This document shows positions 22,159-36,245 of a DNA stretch of 64,000 nt, piece by piece (within the stretch, counting starts at the first letter, position 1; each line of letters opens with the position of its first letter). The stretch lies in the NCBI GenBank assembly GCA_037447655.1, contig JBBHKE010001038.1:1-64000 (forward strand). Reading direction: 5' to 3'. The position numbers and the translations under genes were made by a program. The stretch comes from Zygnema cylindricum (Eukaryota; Streptophyta; Zygnematophyceae; Zygnematales; Zygnemataceae). Under the pieces are notes generated by a model. The model searched no databases. It was not told where the DNA came from and saw only the letters and a program-made list of their open reading frames with translations.

Positions 22159-23400
22159 GTAACACTCATTCAGCGCTCCTTTAAGCTAATATATCTGCGG
22201 TTTAATCAACGTTTCTAGCTTAAAGGGTCAAGTTCCATCAATCAATTCAGTAATCGTACGGCAAACTCTATGGGCCGGGTCAATTAAGGGTGACCCTAAA
22301 AATAGAGAAAAAAATGTCATTGTTTACTAAAAGTAGACTGATTCGTACAGTGCCGTACCAAAAAAAAATGTTAGAAAACAAGCCTACAGAATGAACAATT
22401 TGATACTCCACGTTTATGGGCGTAATCGTAGACTGTTGGATGCACAATCGGATATGCTACCTGCTAAACCTTGCAATTCGCAACAAGTGACCCGGAGTAG
22501 GTCAATACTAAGCGCCTGAACGTATAGCATCATCACTTTTGGAAAAGTGAACAAATATCCATGACGACCGCGCGACCAAGTGGGTACACGTCGCATATGA
22601 CATGTGCCTTCATCCAGAGGGGATGCGAGGCCCACTGAAAGCCGCAATAAAATCTTTGACGAAAGATATTATTTCACGCGTTTGTTGCCATCTACTTATC
22701 ATTCTAACATTTTCGCATGCTTTTACAAATCTTAAGTTTCTTCCACATGTACAAATTTCAATCAATACGTCGTACGAGTCACTTTTTATTTTCGCTGGTA
22801 CAATTATGTGGTCACACTTTGTTGTCAAATATTCCTCGAAGATTAGCATAATATTATACATCTACTACGTTGATTGAATCAAAGTTTGCCACACAAATAA
22901 GATATCGGTTACTGACTGACACAATGGAATGGTGGCTTAAGTAAACGTATTTTTGACGTTACTGAGACCCCCTAATGGAACAAACCTTTGAACCTCTTCT
23001 CTATCAGGCGCCGACAGTAATCGTACGGAAACGTTTAGTGGTAGTTATATTTCGTTCACTTCTCCATCAGGTCGTGTTAGCAAGGAATCTATCGCGGACG
23101 TGCTTCTTTTCTATTAGATGCACCTAGGTTCATGTTTTGATGGCAAACAATCAAAGATTCCAAAAGCACAAAATCTGAACTCATATCCGTGCATCCAGCC
23201 ACAAAATTAAATTACGTGAATGTACAAGTTGTACGTTCGTGTTTTGTTCATTTTGTATTTTTTTAGGAAAATTCATGTTTCGTCGTGGCGCTGCAAATCG
23301 CGCATGTTAGCAGATGGTGGTGGAGGCGCCACGACACATTCTTCAACAAACATTTTTTGTGGTTTTCGTTTGATTTGATTCCCGCCTGTCCGAATGCGCG
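22159..23400. other. Repeat-derived intergenic DNA, no gene seen
   Basis: Short frames only. About 23000-23300 runs parallel to the left part of the element at 19710 (GTACGGAAACGTTTAGTGG, then CTCCATCAGGTCGTGTTAG). The rest is unclassified. Confidence 0.5.
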
Positions 23401-23560
23401 GGTTTTTTAGGGTTTTTTAGGGTTTTTTTAGGGTTTTTTAGGGTTTTTTAGGGTTTTTTAGGGTTTTTTAGGGTTTTTTAGGTTTTTTTTAGGGTTTTTT
23501 AGGGTTTTTTAGGGTTTTTTAGGGATTTTTTGGGATTTTTTGGGATTTTTTGGGATTTTT
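23401..23560 (+). repeat. Degenerate telomere-like array (GGGTTTTTTA)n
   Basis: Ten-base units GGGTTTTTTA, grading into GGGATTTTTT, run up to the first N gap. They resemble the plant telomere unit TTTAGGG with extra T. The gap means the true array length is unknown. Confidence 0.85.
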
Positions 23561-23570
23561 NNNNNNNNNN
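23561..23570. other. Assembly gap (10 N)
   Basis: Exactly ten N between the telomere-like repeat and unique sequence. This is likely a placeholder, so the adjacent repeat may be longer than shown. Confidence 0.98.
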
Positions 23571-23958
23571 TGAAATCTAGTTCTATTGTTTTAGACTTAA
23601 AAGGATTTTACATTTTCCTTGGATTGCGTTAGCGTACCGCCATCAGCTTGGTGAGAATAGAGGTTAAGGTATCTGAATAACCTGCTATAGGGCACGGATG
23701 CTGTATTCTTTACTTTGTTCTTCTCTCACTCTTACTGTTTAAACCAATCTTTGTCCAATTTTTTTTATTTATTATTATTGAATTCAAAACGTGAGCTTAG
23801 CGTGGGAATTGGAGATAAGAGTGGTTCGACTACCGCCATGCGATTGCGTTAGGTTCCTTTTACATTTTAGGAAAATTCAGATTTTGTTATCTTGATCTAA
23901 AGTGGAATGAGGAGGGGCATAAATTTAGAATCTTTAGAAGAGTTTTATTGTTTAAATG

Positions 23959-24948
23959 TGTTGAAATCACTAGATTTAGGGGAGGTATTTTCTAGGATTT
24001 AAATTAAAATAAAAAGGAAAAGAAAAGCAGCCTGCCCCCACCTTCTCTCTCTGACCCCCACACTTGTTGTAGTCACTAAAGGAAAGAGTGGGCGGTGGTG
24101 CCATGGGTGCCTTAGCTCCATAGGCAGGGCTTAAGAGTGACCTAAGTCACTCTCAACGAAAAAGGTTGAGTCCGGCAAGACTCGATTCTCCGACCGGTAG
24201 GGCAAGGCATAGCCGTCAACCCTTAGAAGTCTGTCGTAGTAGTCCGTTAGGATACATACGGTTCGATAACTATTTAAAAATAGATAGACGACTAATCCGA
24301 TTAACGGAATTACAACTAGGATACATAGAAACTAGTTGGGGAATTTAGTGCGCGCAAAACAAATGTACCGGACATTTGTTTTGAACGGCTGGGAATTAGA
24401 GTCGACTTGGATCCGACGGCTCACATCATCGCCGAGATCCTGGAATGGCCGCTTTGGTGGTTTACGGATGTAACATAACCTGGCGACACGTGGCAATATG
24501 TCATTGGGACGCTGAATCCCAGGGAGCTTGAGGATAAGTCCGGAGGAGACAGACGTCCACTCCATGGCCTTGTCGTACACGGGCCGTACAAAAAGTACAT
24601 TGGCCATAGTACCTTTCTGTACTATACAGTCTTCTTATTGGTTCCGTACATCATTAAATAGGGGTTGTGAGAGGGTTTCGGACTTAGTGGATTGAGGAGG
24701 TAGCCGCCTCTCTCCCAACAAGCTTGTATAAATATTGGCTTCTTTGCCACTCAATAATTAATTGACTGGTTAGGCGTTTTCAGTGATTCTTTTTGCTGTG
24801 GACTCAGGGGAGTCCAAGTGGCATAGGGATGTAGTCAGATTATCTATCTATTTGCTAGGGTAGCAGTTGCTCTCGTTGAAAGTGGGTTAGTCAACAACTA
24901 CCTAGAGGCTTCCTCAATTTCGGTCCAAATGGAAGACACAGAATTGCA
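23959..24948 (+). repeat. 5' LTR of the copia element
   Basis: A 990-bp repeat, TG...CA. It has a TATAAATA box at 24727-24734 and ends after the ATG of gag (24929). No TGGTATCAGAGC-type primer-binding site follows it. Confidence 0.92.
24727..24734 (+). promoter_or_regulatory. LTR TATA box (TATAAATA)
   Basis: TATAAATA sits about 220 bp before the LTR end and is conserved in the 3' LTR at 30082-30089. It is a probable core promoter for the retrotransposon RNA. Confidence 0.65.
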
Positions 24949-25850
24949 AGTTATGGGCCCACCCTCTAGGGTGCCCATATTCAACGGATCTGGATTGATT
25001 TACTGGGAAGCTATGATGACAGGGGCATTATGTGAGAAACGATACTGGGGTATTGTTAGTGGACAAGTGAAACGTCCATCTCAAGGAACTCCACCAAGGT
25101 TTGGAGGAGTGAGGTTTTCTGCAGCAGGATATGCTCCAACGGATAATACATATGATGGGGACAGCAGTGTGTCCGAAAAGGGGAAAGGAAAGGAGACACC
25201 TCTCACTCCTATTGCCATGGCACCCGGAGCGGTGGCCGTGAAGACCGAGGAAAACGACATTCAGATGTGGGAGTACACCAATATGAATGCCAGGCACTTC
25301 ATTCTGAGGCACCTCACCCAAGCGTTGGCAGCTTCTCACCTTCAAATCTTCAAGGCCGAGGAGTTGTGGATGACCTTAGTGGAGATCTATACAGCTGGCA
25401 CCATTTAGGAGCTTCAGCTGGCTGAGCAAAGGCTGATTAGTTACACTTTCAAGGGAGGAAAGATGTTGGACTTTTGCACCGATCTCTCTTGTCTATACAT
25501 GGAGATGGAAACTGTCGGATGGACAAGCACTATGAAGATGAAAATTAACACTCTCATCATGAAGTTGCCGGAGGAGTATGAAAATATAGTGTACCGAGTG
25601 CAACAAATGGATGATAGTGATTGGAAGTGGAGCACCGTGCTTCGAATGATACTTGTACAGGAAAACACCATTGAGATCCGAAGAGGAGGAAAGAGGGTGC
25701 AAGCTCTAGCAGCCGGAACTGACCGATGGAGGAAGGATCCGAAGAAGCCGTACAACAACTTCAAAGGGGAAAAGGACCAATCTCGAGAACCGAGGACTCC
25801 AAAGGGCCTTTGTCATTTTTGCAAAAAAGTCGGGGCACTTCAAAGCTGAT
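24929..25850 (+). pseudogene. copia gag (broken)
   Basis: The frame opens MEDTELQVMG inside the LTR. It shows the gag-like segment FNGSGLIYWEAMMTGAL, is stopped by TAG at 25406-25408, and resumes in the same frame. A CHFC zinc-knuckle start is at about 25811, but an extra base at about 25830 throws the rest of the CCHC knuckle (GHFKADC in the next frame) out of frame. Gag packages the RNA into particles; this copy cannot make it whole. Confidence 0.85.
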
Positions 25851-25925
25851 TGCATCAAGCTATCGGAGCTGAGGCTTCAAGAAAATCTTGGAGGTGGTTC
25901 TTCCGGAGGGAAGAAGAAAGCACTT

Positions 25926-27290
25926 GTGGTCACACAAGTGAAAGGAGAGACCGAGGAGGACGAGTCCTCCGAGGAGGAGGATGGGGAGCTTTTTCTTCAC
26001 GAGAATATAGAGGAGAAGGAGATCCCTAGGAAACAGAAGTGTGCCCTTAGAGCCATTCGAGAAGCACCAAAGGAGGGATGGATAATCGACTCAGGTGCAT
26101 CCATGCATATGTGTCGTGACAAGCACCTCTTCACTAAGCTAAGAAAGATCCCTATTGTGGAAATAGAGTATGGGGATGGAAGAGTAGTTACCCCAGATCT
26201 AGTGGGATCGGTAGATCTAAAAGTCTTAGTGGAGGATAAGACTTCTATTCTCACCTTCTCAGATGTGCTCTACATTCCTCAGTTGAGTAAGAATCTTGTG
26301 TCTACTTCTGTATTAGATGACAAGGATTTTGATACCTTAACTACAAAGGGAGTCTTTACAGCTAAGTATGGAGATGAAGTCTACTTCACAGCAGATAAGG
26401 GTAACCAAGGAATGTTTAAGCTTAACCTGAGTAATGAAAAGAAAAGTGCTTACTATGGTGGTGTTCCGAGCTTGATGATCTGGCATAAGCGTTTGGGACA
26501 TGTGCATTTTGATATCCTGAGAGAAATGAAAAAACAGGGTGTAGTAGAGGGCATTCAGTTTGGGGATAATGAGATGATGGATGACTGTAGTGGCTGTGCC
26601 CAAGGTAAGGCTCACAGACTTCCCTTTCCCAAAACTGCCACATATAGAGGTGAGAAAGTACTAGATCTGGTCCACACAGATATGTGGGGACCATCAAGAG
26701 TGCCTTCGGCTGGGGGAAAGAGGTATATGTTGACAATTACTAATGATTGGTCCAGATATTCCAGAGTCTACTTCTTGAAAACAAAGTTTGAAACACCAAA
26801 ATACTTTAAAGAGTACAAAGCCTGGAGTGAGAAGTTGCACGGAACCCCCATTAAGAGAATAAGGAGTGATAATGGGGAAGAGTACGCCTCTAACAATTTT
26901 GAGTATTATTTCAGAGATGAGGGAGTTTAGTATCACAAAAATGTACCGAATAATCCAGAACAGAATGGGGTAGCTGAGAGGTTAAAACCGGACTTTCGGA
27001 GATATTGTGTGCAGCATGTTAGCAGATAAGAAAATAGGGAGAAGATTTTGGGTAGAGGCCATGAATTGTGCTAACTACATTAAGAATAGAGTCCTCACCA
27101 GAGTTGTTAAAGGAATGACCCCTTATGAGAGATGGGTTGGAAAGAAATCGAATGTTTCCCACTTGAAAGTATTCGGTAGTCAAGTTTACAGTCTTGACAC
27201 AAATAAGAAAAACAGGAAACAAGATGCTAAAGGGAAACCGGATATTTTGTGGGATATGATGAGGATGTCAAGGGATATGGAGTCTATGAC
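25926..27290 (+). pseudogene. copia protease and integrase (broken)
   Basis: The protease active site is IIDSGASMHMC (Asp at about 26088). The integrase zinc region WHKRLGHVHF...CSGCAQGKAH spans about 26475-26620. Core acidic residues lie in VHTDMWGPS, RSDNGEEY and the Glu of NGVAER. A TAG at 26928 and shifts at about 26990 and 27255 break the polyprotein. The linker after integrase continues to about 27660 in another frame. Confidence 0.9.
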
Positions 27291-27689
27291 TTAGCTAAAC
27301 AAGATATCATTCTGGTAAAGCATCTAGTTGTCATGGATGAATGGAAGTCTTTTGATCCCTTCAAATACACTAAGAAAATCAGAATCAGTTTTGAGTCCGA
27401 GAGTGAGGAGGACTTAGATAATCCCAGAAGGGACACTAGTGAAAACATGATTGGAGATTCAATGGAGATAAAAGATGGGGGAGATATACCAGAATCCCCT
27501 CATATTCCTAAACTCTTTGAGGAAAGAGAGGAAGAGGAGTCAAAACCGGTTCCCATGGATAGGGGAGCTGATGAGACAGTTCGGAGGAATCCAAGACTTC
27601 CCTCCAATCCAGCTTCGGACTTTGAGGGAGAACGGAGAAGCAGCAAAAGGTTTTAAGGAAAATAGGTTGCTTGCAAGGTAACAAAACTT

Positions 27690-29294
27690 TCTCATCCAGA
27701 TGAGCCTCAATCATACTCGGAGGCAATGGACAGTCTGGAGAAAGAAAGGTGGGTCAGAGCCATAAATGGTGAGATGGCTTCAATCATGGAGGCAAATACT
27801 TGGGAGCTGGTGGACTGTCCACCAGATAGAAAACCCATTGGGTGTAAATGGGTATTTAAAGTGAAACTGAATCCAAATAACACCATTGAGAGATTTAAGG
27901 CTCGGCTGGTGGCAAAAGGGTTCACTCAAAAAGAGGGGATAGATTATAAGGAGACCTTTGCTCCGGTAGTTTGATTCCCATCTGTAAGGATTCTCCTTAG
28001 TCTAGCAGCAGCGGAAGACATGGAAATTCACCAGATGGATATCAAAATCGCCTTCCTCAATGGTGAACAAGAGGAAGAAATCTTCATGCGGCAACCAGAA
28101 GGTTTTGTAGAGGAAGGAGAGGAAAGCAAAGTCTGCAGATTTATAAAGTCCTTATATGGAGTGAAGCAGGCCCCCAGATAATGGAATAAGAAACTAGATG
28201 AGTTTCCTACCAGTCTGGGGTATATTCGGATCAGTTCTGACCATTCTATTTATATGTTTGAGGATGAGAATGGTGTGATTTTTATTGCAATTAATGTGGA
28301 TGATTTGTTGGTATAGAGTAAGTCTATAGAGAAGATAATTACGCTAAAGAAAGATATGGGAAGCAGATTTGATATGAAGGATTTAGGGGAGGCAAAATAT
28401 ATTCTGGGAATTCAAATGGAAAGAGATAGGGGGAAGAGGATCATCAGACTTACTCAGAAAGAGGCTATAGGAAATATGCTGGAGAAATTTCAGATTGAGA
28501 ATGCAAACAGTTGTACCACTCCCATGGACTTGAAGAAAGTAAGTGATGGAAGTGTAGAAGGAGGAGTGATAATGTTAGATGATCAGATGAGTCCAGAAGA
28601 AAAGCAGTTTATGAAGGCTATTCCTTACAAACATGCTGTAGGAAGTTTGATTTACTTTATGAGTTGTACTAGGCTTGACATAGCTGCAGCAGTTGGGGTC
28701 CTCAGTAGGGGTCTTAATGATCCTAGAAAGAGAGACTGGGAGGCAGCCAAGAGAGTAATGAGATACGTGGTGGGAACTAGGGATCTATGGTTGCATTTGG
28801 GAGGGGAGCACACAGACATCACTACTTGGAGTGATGCCAGTTATGGGGATGCACCTATGAGAAGATGCACTTCTGGGTTTGTATTGTATGTGGGGGAAGG
28901 TGATTGTTGTTGGAGCAGCAAGCAACAAAAGGTTGTTGCTCAGTCCACTATGGAGGCTGAGTACATGGCCTCTTGTTCTGCTGTGAAAGAGCTAATGTGG
29001 GTGAAGTCCTTGTTACAAGAATTGGGGTACATGAAGAAGGGAGTACATGAAGTGTTTTGTGATAATCAGGCTGCAATTGCAATTGCAGCCAATCCAAAAC
29101 ATCATTTTATAGCTAAGCATATGGATATAAGATTGAGCTTTGTGAGGGAAAAGGTGGAAAATAAAATTGTGGATTTGGTGTATAGGAGTGATGGTGAAAT
29201 GGTGGTTGATATGATGACAAAGCCTGTACCATCTCCCAAGCTAAAGTACTGTAGAGAAAAATGTGGATTAAAAGAGAAATTAAAATTAGACTAG
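27690..29294 (+). pseudogene. copia reverse transcriptase and RNase H (broken)
   Basis: RT begins near WELVDCPPDRKPIGCKWVFK and reaches IDYKETFAPVV, then TGA (27972). Further stops fall at about 28180 and 28314. The catalytic box reads NVDDLLV instead of the usual YVDD. RNase H is open from 28356 to 29294, with TWSDASYG, STMEAEYMASC and CDNQAAI. Some stops look like CAA or CGA turned to TAA or TGA, as expected from C-to-T decay of methylated repeats. Confidence 0.9.
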
Positions 29295-29298
29295 AAAA

Positions 29299-29307
29299 TA
29301 AGGGGAG
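29299..29307 (+). promoter_or_regulatory. Polypurine tract of the copia element
   Basis: AAGGGGAG lies directly before the 3' LTR, in the position for plus-strand DNA priming. Confidence 0.7.
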
Positions 29308-30303
29308 TGTTGAAATCACTAGATTTAAAGGAGGTATTTTCTAGGTCTTAATTAAAATAAGAAGGAAACGAAAAGCAGAGACAGCCTGCCCCCACCTTCT
29401 CTCTCTGACCCCCACACTTGTTGTAGTCACTGAAAGAAGGAGAGGGCGGTGGAGCCATGGCTGCCTTAGCTCCATAAGCAGGGCTTAAGAGTGACCTAAG
29501 TCACTCTCAACCAAAAAGGTTGAGTTCGGCAGGACTCGAACCTCTAACCGGTAGGGCAAGGCATAGTCGTCAACCCTTACCAGTCTGTCGTAGTAGTCCG
29601 TTAGGATACATAGGGTTCGATAGCTATTTAAAAATAGATAGACGACTAATCCGATTAACGGAATTACAAATAGGATACATAGAAACTAGTTGGGGAATTT
29701 AGTGCGCACGAAACAAATGTACCGGATATTTGTTTTGAACGGCTGGGAATTAAAGTCGACTTGGATCCGACGGCTTACATCATCGCCGAGATCCTGGAAT
29801 GGCCGCTTTGGCGGTTTACGAATGTTACATAACCTGGCGACACGTGGCAATATGTCATTGGGAAGCTGGAATCCCGAGGAGCGTGAGGATGAGTCTGGAG
29901 GAGACAGGCGTCCACTCCATGGCCTTGTCGTACACGGGCCGTACATAAAGTACATCGGCCATAGTACCTTTCTGTACTATACAGTCTTCTGATTGGTTTC
30001 TTACATCAGTAGATAGGGGTTGTGAGAGGGTTTGGGACTAAGTGGATTGAGGAGGTAGCCGCCTCTCTCCCAACAAGCTTGTATAAATATTGGCATCTTT
30101 GGCACTCCATAATTAATCGTCTGGTTAGGCGTTTACAGTGATTCTTTTTGCTGTGGACTCAAGGGAGTTAACACTGCAGAGGGGTGCAGTCAGCTTATCT
30201 ATCTATCAGCTAGGGTAGCAGTTGCTCTCGTTCAAAGTGGGTTAGTCAACAACTACCTAGAGGCTTCCTCAATTTTGGTCCAAATGGAAGACACAAAATT
30301 GCA
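29308..30303 (+). repeat. 3' LTR of the copia element
   Basis: A 996-bp repeat, TGTTGAAATC...AATTGCA, followed by the duplicated AAATG. It differs from the 5' LTR by scattered substitutions and small indels (for example around 30160-30190). Confidence 0.93.
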
Positions 30304-32408
<2,105 letters not shown>

Positions 32409-32806
32409 GCAGAATGTTATTTTGCGTCTGTTGTACTTTGTGTCCGCCGTCCTTTATCCGTTCCATGTTCACTAGTTAGTCGGTACAGTTTTGTAAGTTG
32501 CCGTAAAGTTCATGTTCAGTTGACCGGCCAACGCTTCCTGTGCTGTGTTTCCCGTAATAATTTTCAGTTAAATAGTTACGGAACAGGTTCGCATACGTGG
32601 CATGCCACGCTATATAATGTAAATTCTAAAATACAGTATATAATAAAGTACTATAGTATGCGTACTACATATTTTTGAAGTTATCGCCGATATGGAATTT
32701 GTTGGTCTCGGACCGATATATCGGGACCTCTGACCGTTCGATAACCGATAACTATCGGTATCGGTGTTATCACGATAACTTTTTTACCGATACACAACAC
32801 TACAAA
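32409..32806. mobile_element. Truncated hAT-like element (TAGTGTTGTGTATCGG family)
   Basis: The sequence runs parallel to 38206-38591, including GTGGCATGCCACGCTATATAAT and the terminus CCGATACACAACACTA. The left half is missing at the microsatellite border. Confidence 0.75.
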
Positions 32807-32814
32807 AAACAACG

Positions 32815-32995
32815 TGCGACCACAGATTGTAGATGTTGACATCCTTCACAGGTATTGTCGACGTATACAATCGTCACAAGCGTAAGTTACGATTTTGTCC
32901 TTACAAACATAGGGACACTTGCAAACCGGGTCCGGCGGATCCGCGCTAAAATACAAAGTAAGTTCTCTAAGTTACAAGTACATGGGTACATACCC
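32815..32995. mobile_element. Inverted fragment of the GGGTACGGCCCCATG MITE family
   Basis: It ends in AAGTACATGGGTACATACCC, followed by TAA, and shares GTATTGTCGACGTATACAAT and the CGGGTCCGGCGGATCC block with 18696-18913 in reverse. Confidence 0.65.
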
Positions 32996-33699
32996 TAAAG
33001 GGAGATTTCCATCATCCAAAGGACTCATGGGACGCCTAGCTTTCACGTCCCAACAGAGAAGTACATTGGGTTATAATTTGTCTGCAACTCTACGTGGAAA
33101 TAGACTAGGACACCGATGTAAGGCTGCGTACTTTAGTCACGTGTGAAGCACGTGCGAGAGCGGTATCCATGCATGCAGAGACGATTTCATGATAGCCATG
33201 CCTAACTAGGGCAGTAGGGCATTTAGTCGCTGTCGCTGTCGAATGCTCGCGAATCTGATTTGGGCGGCTGAAACTTTAGGTGACGGTATAAAGTACAGTA
33301 ACGCAACTACGTACGGTACGCATCAAACGATGTTGAAAAGTCAATAAATGTGTACCGTACTTTGTACTCGTACAATTTTCATAATTTTAAGCACATTGTC
33401 CATGTATGTCCATACTTTTTAGGATTATTTAAGAAGATTTCGGGTTTTAGGGTACATATTCGTACATTTCGTATTTTTCAGTTTAATTGCCTCACATTTT
33501 TCATACAAGTACGTACAGTGTCCGTATTTTTTGTCCTATTAGGGTTATTCATTTTAGGGTTTGTAAGGTACATTTTCGTACATTCCGTATATTTCCGTAC
33601 ATTTTGGATACATTTTTCGTATAGTGTTCGTACATTTTCGTAGTTTTTAGGGTTATTAGAGGGATTTTACTATTTTTGGGCGTAAATTTGGGCACTGAA

Positions 33700-34050
33700 A
33701 ATATCTACTGTAAATTAGGTAGACGTACAGAATGTGACAAAACGTATAATTTCACGTCATTATGACGTTTGTAATTCGCGGTTTGTTAAAACGCAGCTAC
33801 ATGATAATGGCTTGTATTGAATCATTATTTGCACTTTTTTACTTAATAAAGTACAATTTTGCACGGTCAGACACCGACCGTGAGCCACATTATTTAAAAC
33901 GGCACTGTATTAGAGTTATTAACGCTCATTCAAGAAGTACCTTAAATAATGTAAAGAATAATTTAGGATAATGTACTCTATTTCTGGTGATAGAGTCAAA
34001 ATTTGGGGTGACGAAATTAGCGTACATAACTCTAATTACGATTCAAGGTG
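33700..34050. mobile_element. Decayed long MITE, TA-duplicating family
   Basis: It shares TACTTAATAAAGTACAATTT, the CGGTCAGAC block and ATTATTTAAAACGGCACT with 196-749. The right end CGATTCAAGGTG is followed by TA (34051-34052). The left end is unclear. Confidence 0.55.
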
Positions 34051-34448
34051 TAGTGAGTTGTGCAATAACGATGGCATGTGCAGTACACGATGGCCCCCTC
34101 GTCCAAGGTATTATCGCCATTAATGTTGACCATACAGTTGAAGAAGCCTCCCGATGGAACTTCAACATACAAGCAAAGAAAGGAAATTGAAAATCTCTCC
34201 CACCTTTAAAAATATGTATTTTACACCGTTTGTGTATACAATTTCGGTAAAATGTGTAACTTTTCATGCGTTAATTCAACAAAATTGTGACCAGTTATGT
34301 TCAAACAATAGCATTACGGCGAGCTACAAGAATGTATCGGGATGCAAATGGGTGTCGACCGATGTGCTAATATTTGTTTTCTTCCGGCATTGATCGTAGA
34401 AAAAACTACTCTACTGTGGTACAACGTGAATAATCCTTATTAGCTTTA

Positions 34449-35422
34449 GGGTACGGCCCCATCTACTTGTAACTCAACGAACTTATTTTGTTTTTTAACG
34501 CAGATCCAGCGGACCCGGATTTCAGGTGTCCCTACGTGTAACAACGAAATTATTACTTAACGGTGTGACGATTGTATACGTCGACAATGCTAGTGACGAC
34601 TGTCAACATGTACAATCTCTCTTGCCGCACCTTATTCTTCGAAACTTTTTGAACCCTCGCAAGACACATCGTAATTTTTGAAACGATTTGTCATGTCGCA
34701 TGTCATTGCGTGACATCGTAGACGTACTGCCTTGAAGCCGTGGCTATACGGCATGTTTTTGCGTAAACCTTTCCTGTTCAACCGCCATGACTTCACACAT
34801 TTTTCACCTTCGCAAATTTTTCACCATTCAGTGAAATGACCCTGCCGCATCATATACAAGTTGCAAGCGGACAAAAACAAACAACCCTGTATTTTTTTTC
34901 GTCTTCAAAAACTTACGAAAGCTGTTCACACATGGGAATATGTTTTCCTATTCGTCAAAGCGTTTTTAACTTGTTTAAAACACATCGTCGATGTGTGATA
35001 AGATAAGTTGAATATGATATGACAGTGGGTTGGAAAAACACAAGACGACAACTTTTCGTACATTCTGCATTTTGAGGATGACGCGAATTGTACTCTACAA
35101 TTTTGCGATTTCTTCGTAAAGTTACAACTTTAGCAGCACACCGTGAATCGGTATTGGCGTAATGGACGCTATTTAAGGTACCTTTTTTTTTTTTGCAAAT
35201 TCTCAAATTGAATTATCCACACTATTTAAAAAGTCCCTAATTCCTAATTAGAATAAACGATTTCGTTGAAAATTTCCAAATTCTCAATTAGCGTAAATAA
35301 TGGTAATTGTTCCTACACGCTAAAGAAACCTTTACGCGAATAACGATTCACGGTGTAGCGCGCCAAGTTTTAAAGGAAAACAAGAGAAAAAAGCCCGTAC
35401 TTAGCCACATGAGGTTGTACTC
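34449..35422. mobile_element. PIF/Harbinger-like MITE with a nested MITE
   Basis: TTA (34446-34448) then GGGTACGGCCCCATCTACTT; the right end GAGGTTGTACTC is followed by TTA (35423-35425). Without the nested 217-bp insert at 35139-35355 its length matches the 21401 copy. Both flanks are paralogous to those of the 21401 copy. Confidence 0.8.
35139..35355. mobile_element. Nested TA-duplicating MITE
   Basis: CACCGTGAATCGGTATTGGC...CGATTCACGGTG lies between CA (mutated TA, 35137-35138) and TA (35356-35357). The 21401 copy shows the empty site GCAGTACG at the matching place, so the insertion is directly visible. Confidence 0.88.
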
Positions 35423-35425
35423 TTA

Positions 35426-36125
35426 GGGTGACGTTCCATCAGGCGAAAAGTGGCGTAGTTTACAGAAATCCGCGACCCTCCGTACCAAATCGTACCGTTT
35501 ATTTTGTTTTTATACGAAAAACAACATTACAGAGAATCTTGCTGATACTCTCCAAAGGTCTTGGAGGTAATACTGGCCGTTGGATGTTCATCTGCGAGGA
35601 GATCGCTTCATTTTTTTCTGATACAGAAAAAAAAATCGTGACACGCTGGACGATTGAGCTTCATGTCATGATGGAAAACCAACGAAAAATTTTCAGATTT
35701 GCACATGACACGCGGTTTCCAAAATACAACCGAAAATAAAAACGAAATTTCGTAACATTCCCTCATCACGCTATTTTCGGTAACTTTTGTTTGTCACACT
35801 ATTTCTCCCAAAGGACTTTCGTTATGTTCCAAAATTGAAACCCTAAAAAATGAGCTGGCGTACAGACTGGCGTCTGCAAAAAGTATAAAAAAATTGTCGT
35901 ATGATTACTTCGTACGCATGTACATGGTACGTAAGTCAAGACTTGAAGTTAAGTTTGTCGGTTCTAAAAATCTGAAAGATACTCAATATCGGATTGTAGT
36001 ATGCGTGGCGCCAATCGATTTAGAACACGTGGCTTACATACTCTACATCATGGAACTTCGACTCAATCGACCCGGTCTGTAAAGTTTGCCGTACAATTAC
36101 AGAAACTTATGATGGAACTTCACCC
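35426..36125. mobile_element. PIF/Harbinger-like MITE (GGGTGACGTTCCATC family), copy 1
   Basis: TTA flanks the element at 35423-35425 and 36126-36128. Ends are GGGTGACGTTCCATCAGGCG and TGATGGAACTTCACCC. The sequence after it (GTAACACCCATTCAGCGC) continues the flank seen, uninterrupted, after 22158. That gives the empty site. Confidence 0.87.
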
Positions 36126-36245
36126 TTAGTAACACCCATTCAGCGCACACAAATTTTGACCCTAAAACCTGAAATAGAGTTGATAATTCTATTTTTTTTC
36201 TTTACGCTAATATAAGTACAGTTCGATCAACGTTCATAACTCTAA

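Larger units (their letters stand above)
23959..30303 (+). mobile_element. Ty1/copia LTR retrotransposon, complete but mutated
   Basis: The two long terminal repeats begin TGTTGAAATCACTAG and end AATTGCA. AAATG is duplicated at 23954-23958 and 30304-30308. Internal order is gag, protease, integrase, reverse transcriptase, RNase H, which defines copia (integrase before RT). Several stops and frameshifts interrupt the frames (near 25406, 25830, 26928, 26990, 27255, 27972, 28180 and 28314), so this copy is not autonomous. The two LTRs differ visibly by substitutions, so the insertion is not recent. Confidence 0.95.

Noticed and set aside
29531-29542. Perfect B-box-like GGTTCGAGTCC on the minus strand of the 3' LTR (tRNA gene or Pol III promoter)
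   Set aside because: There is no A box or cloverleaf, and the 5' LTR has a mutated version. It could be a tRNA-derived scrap but does not support a gene call.
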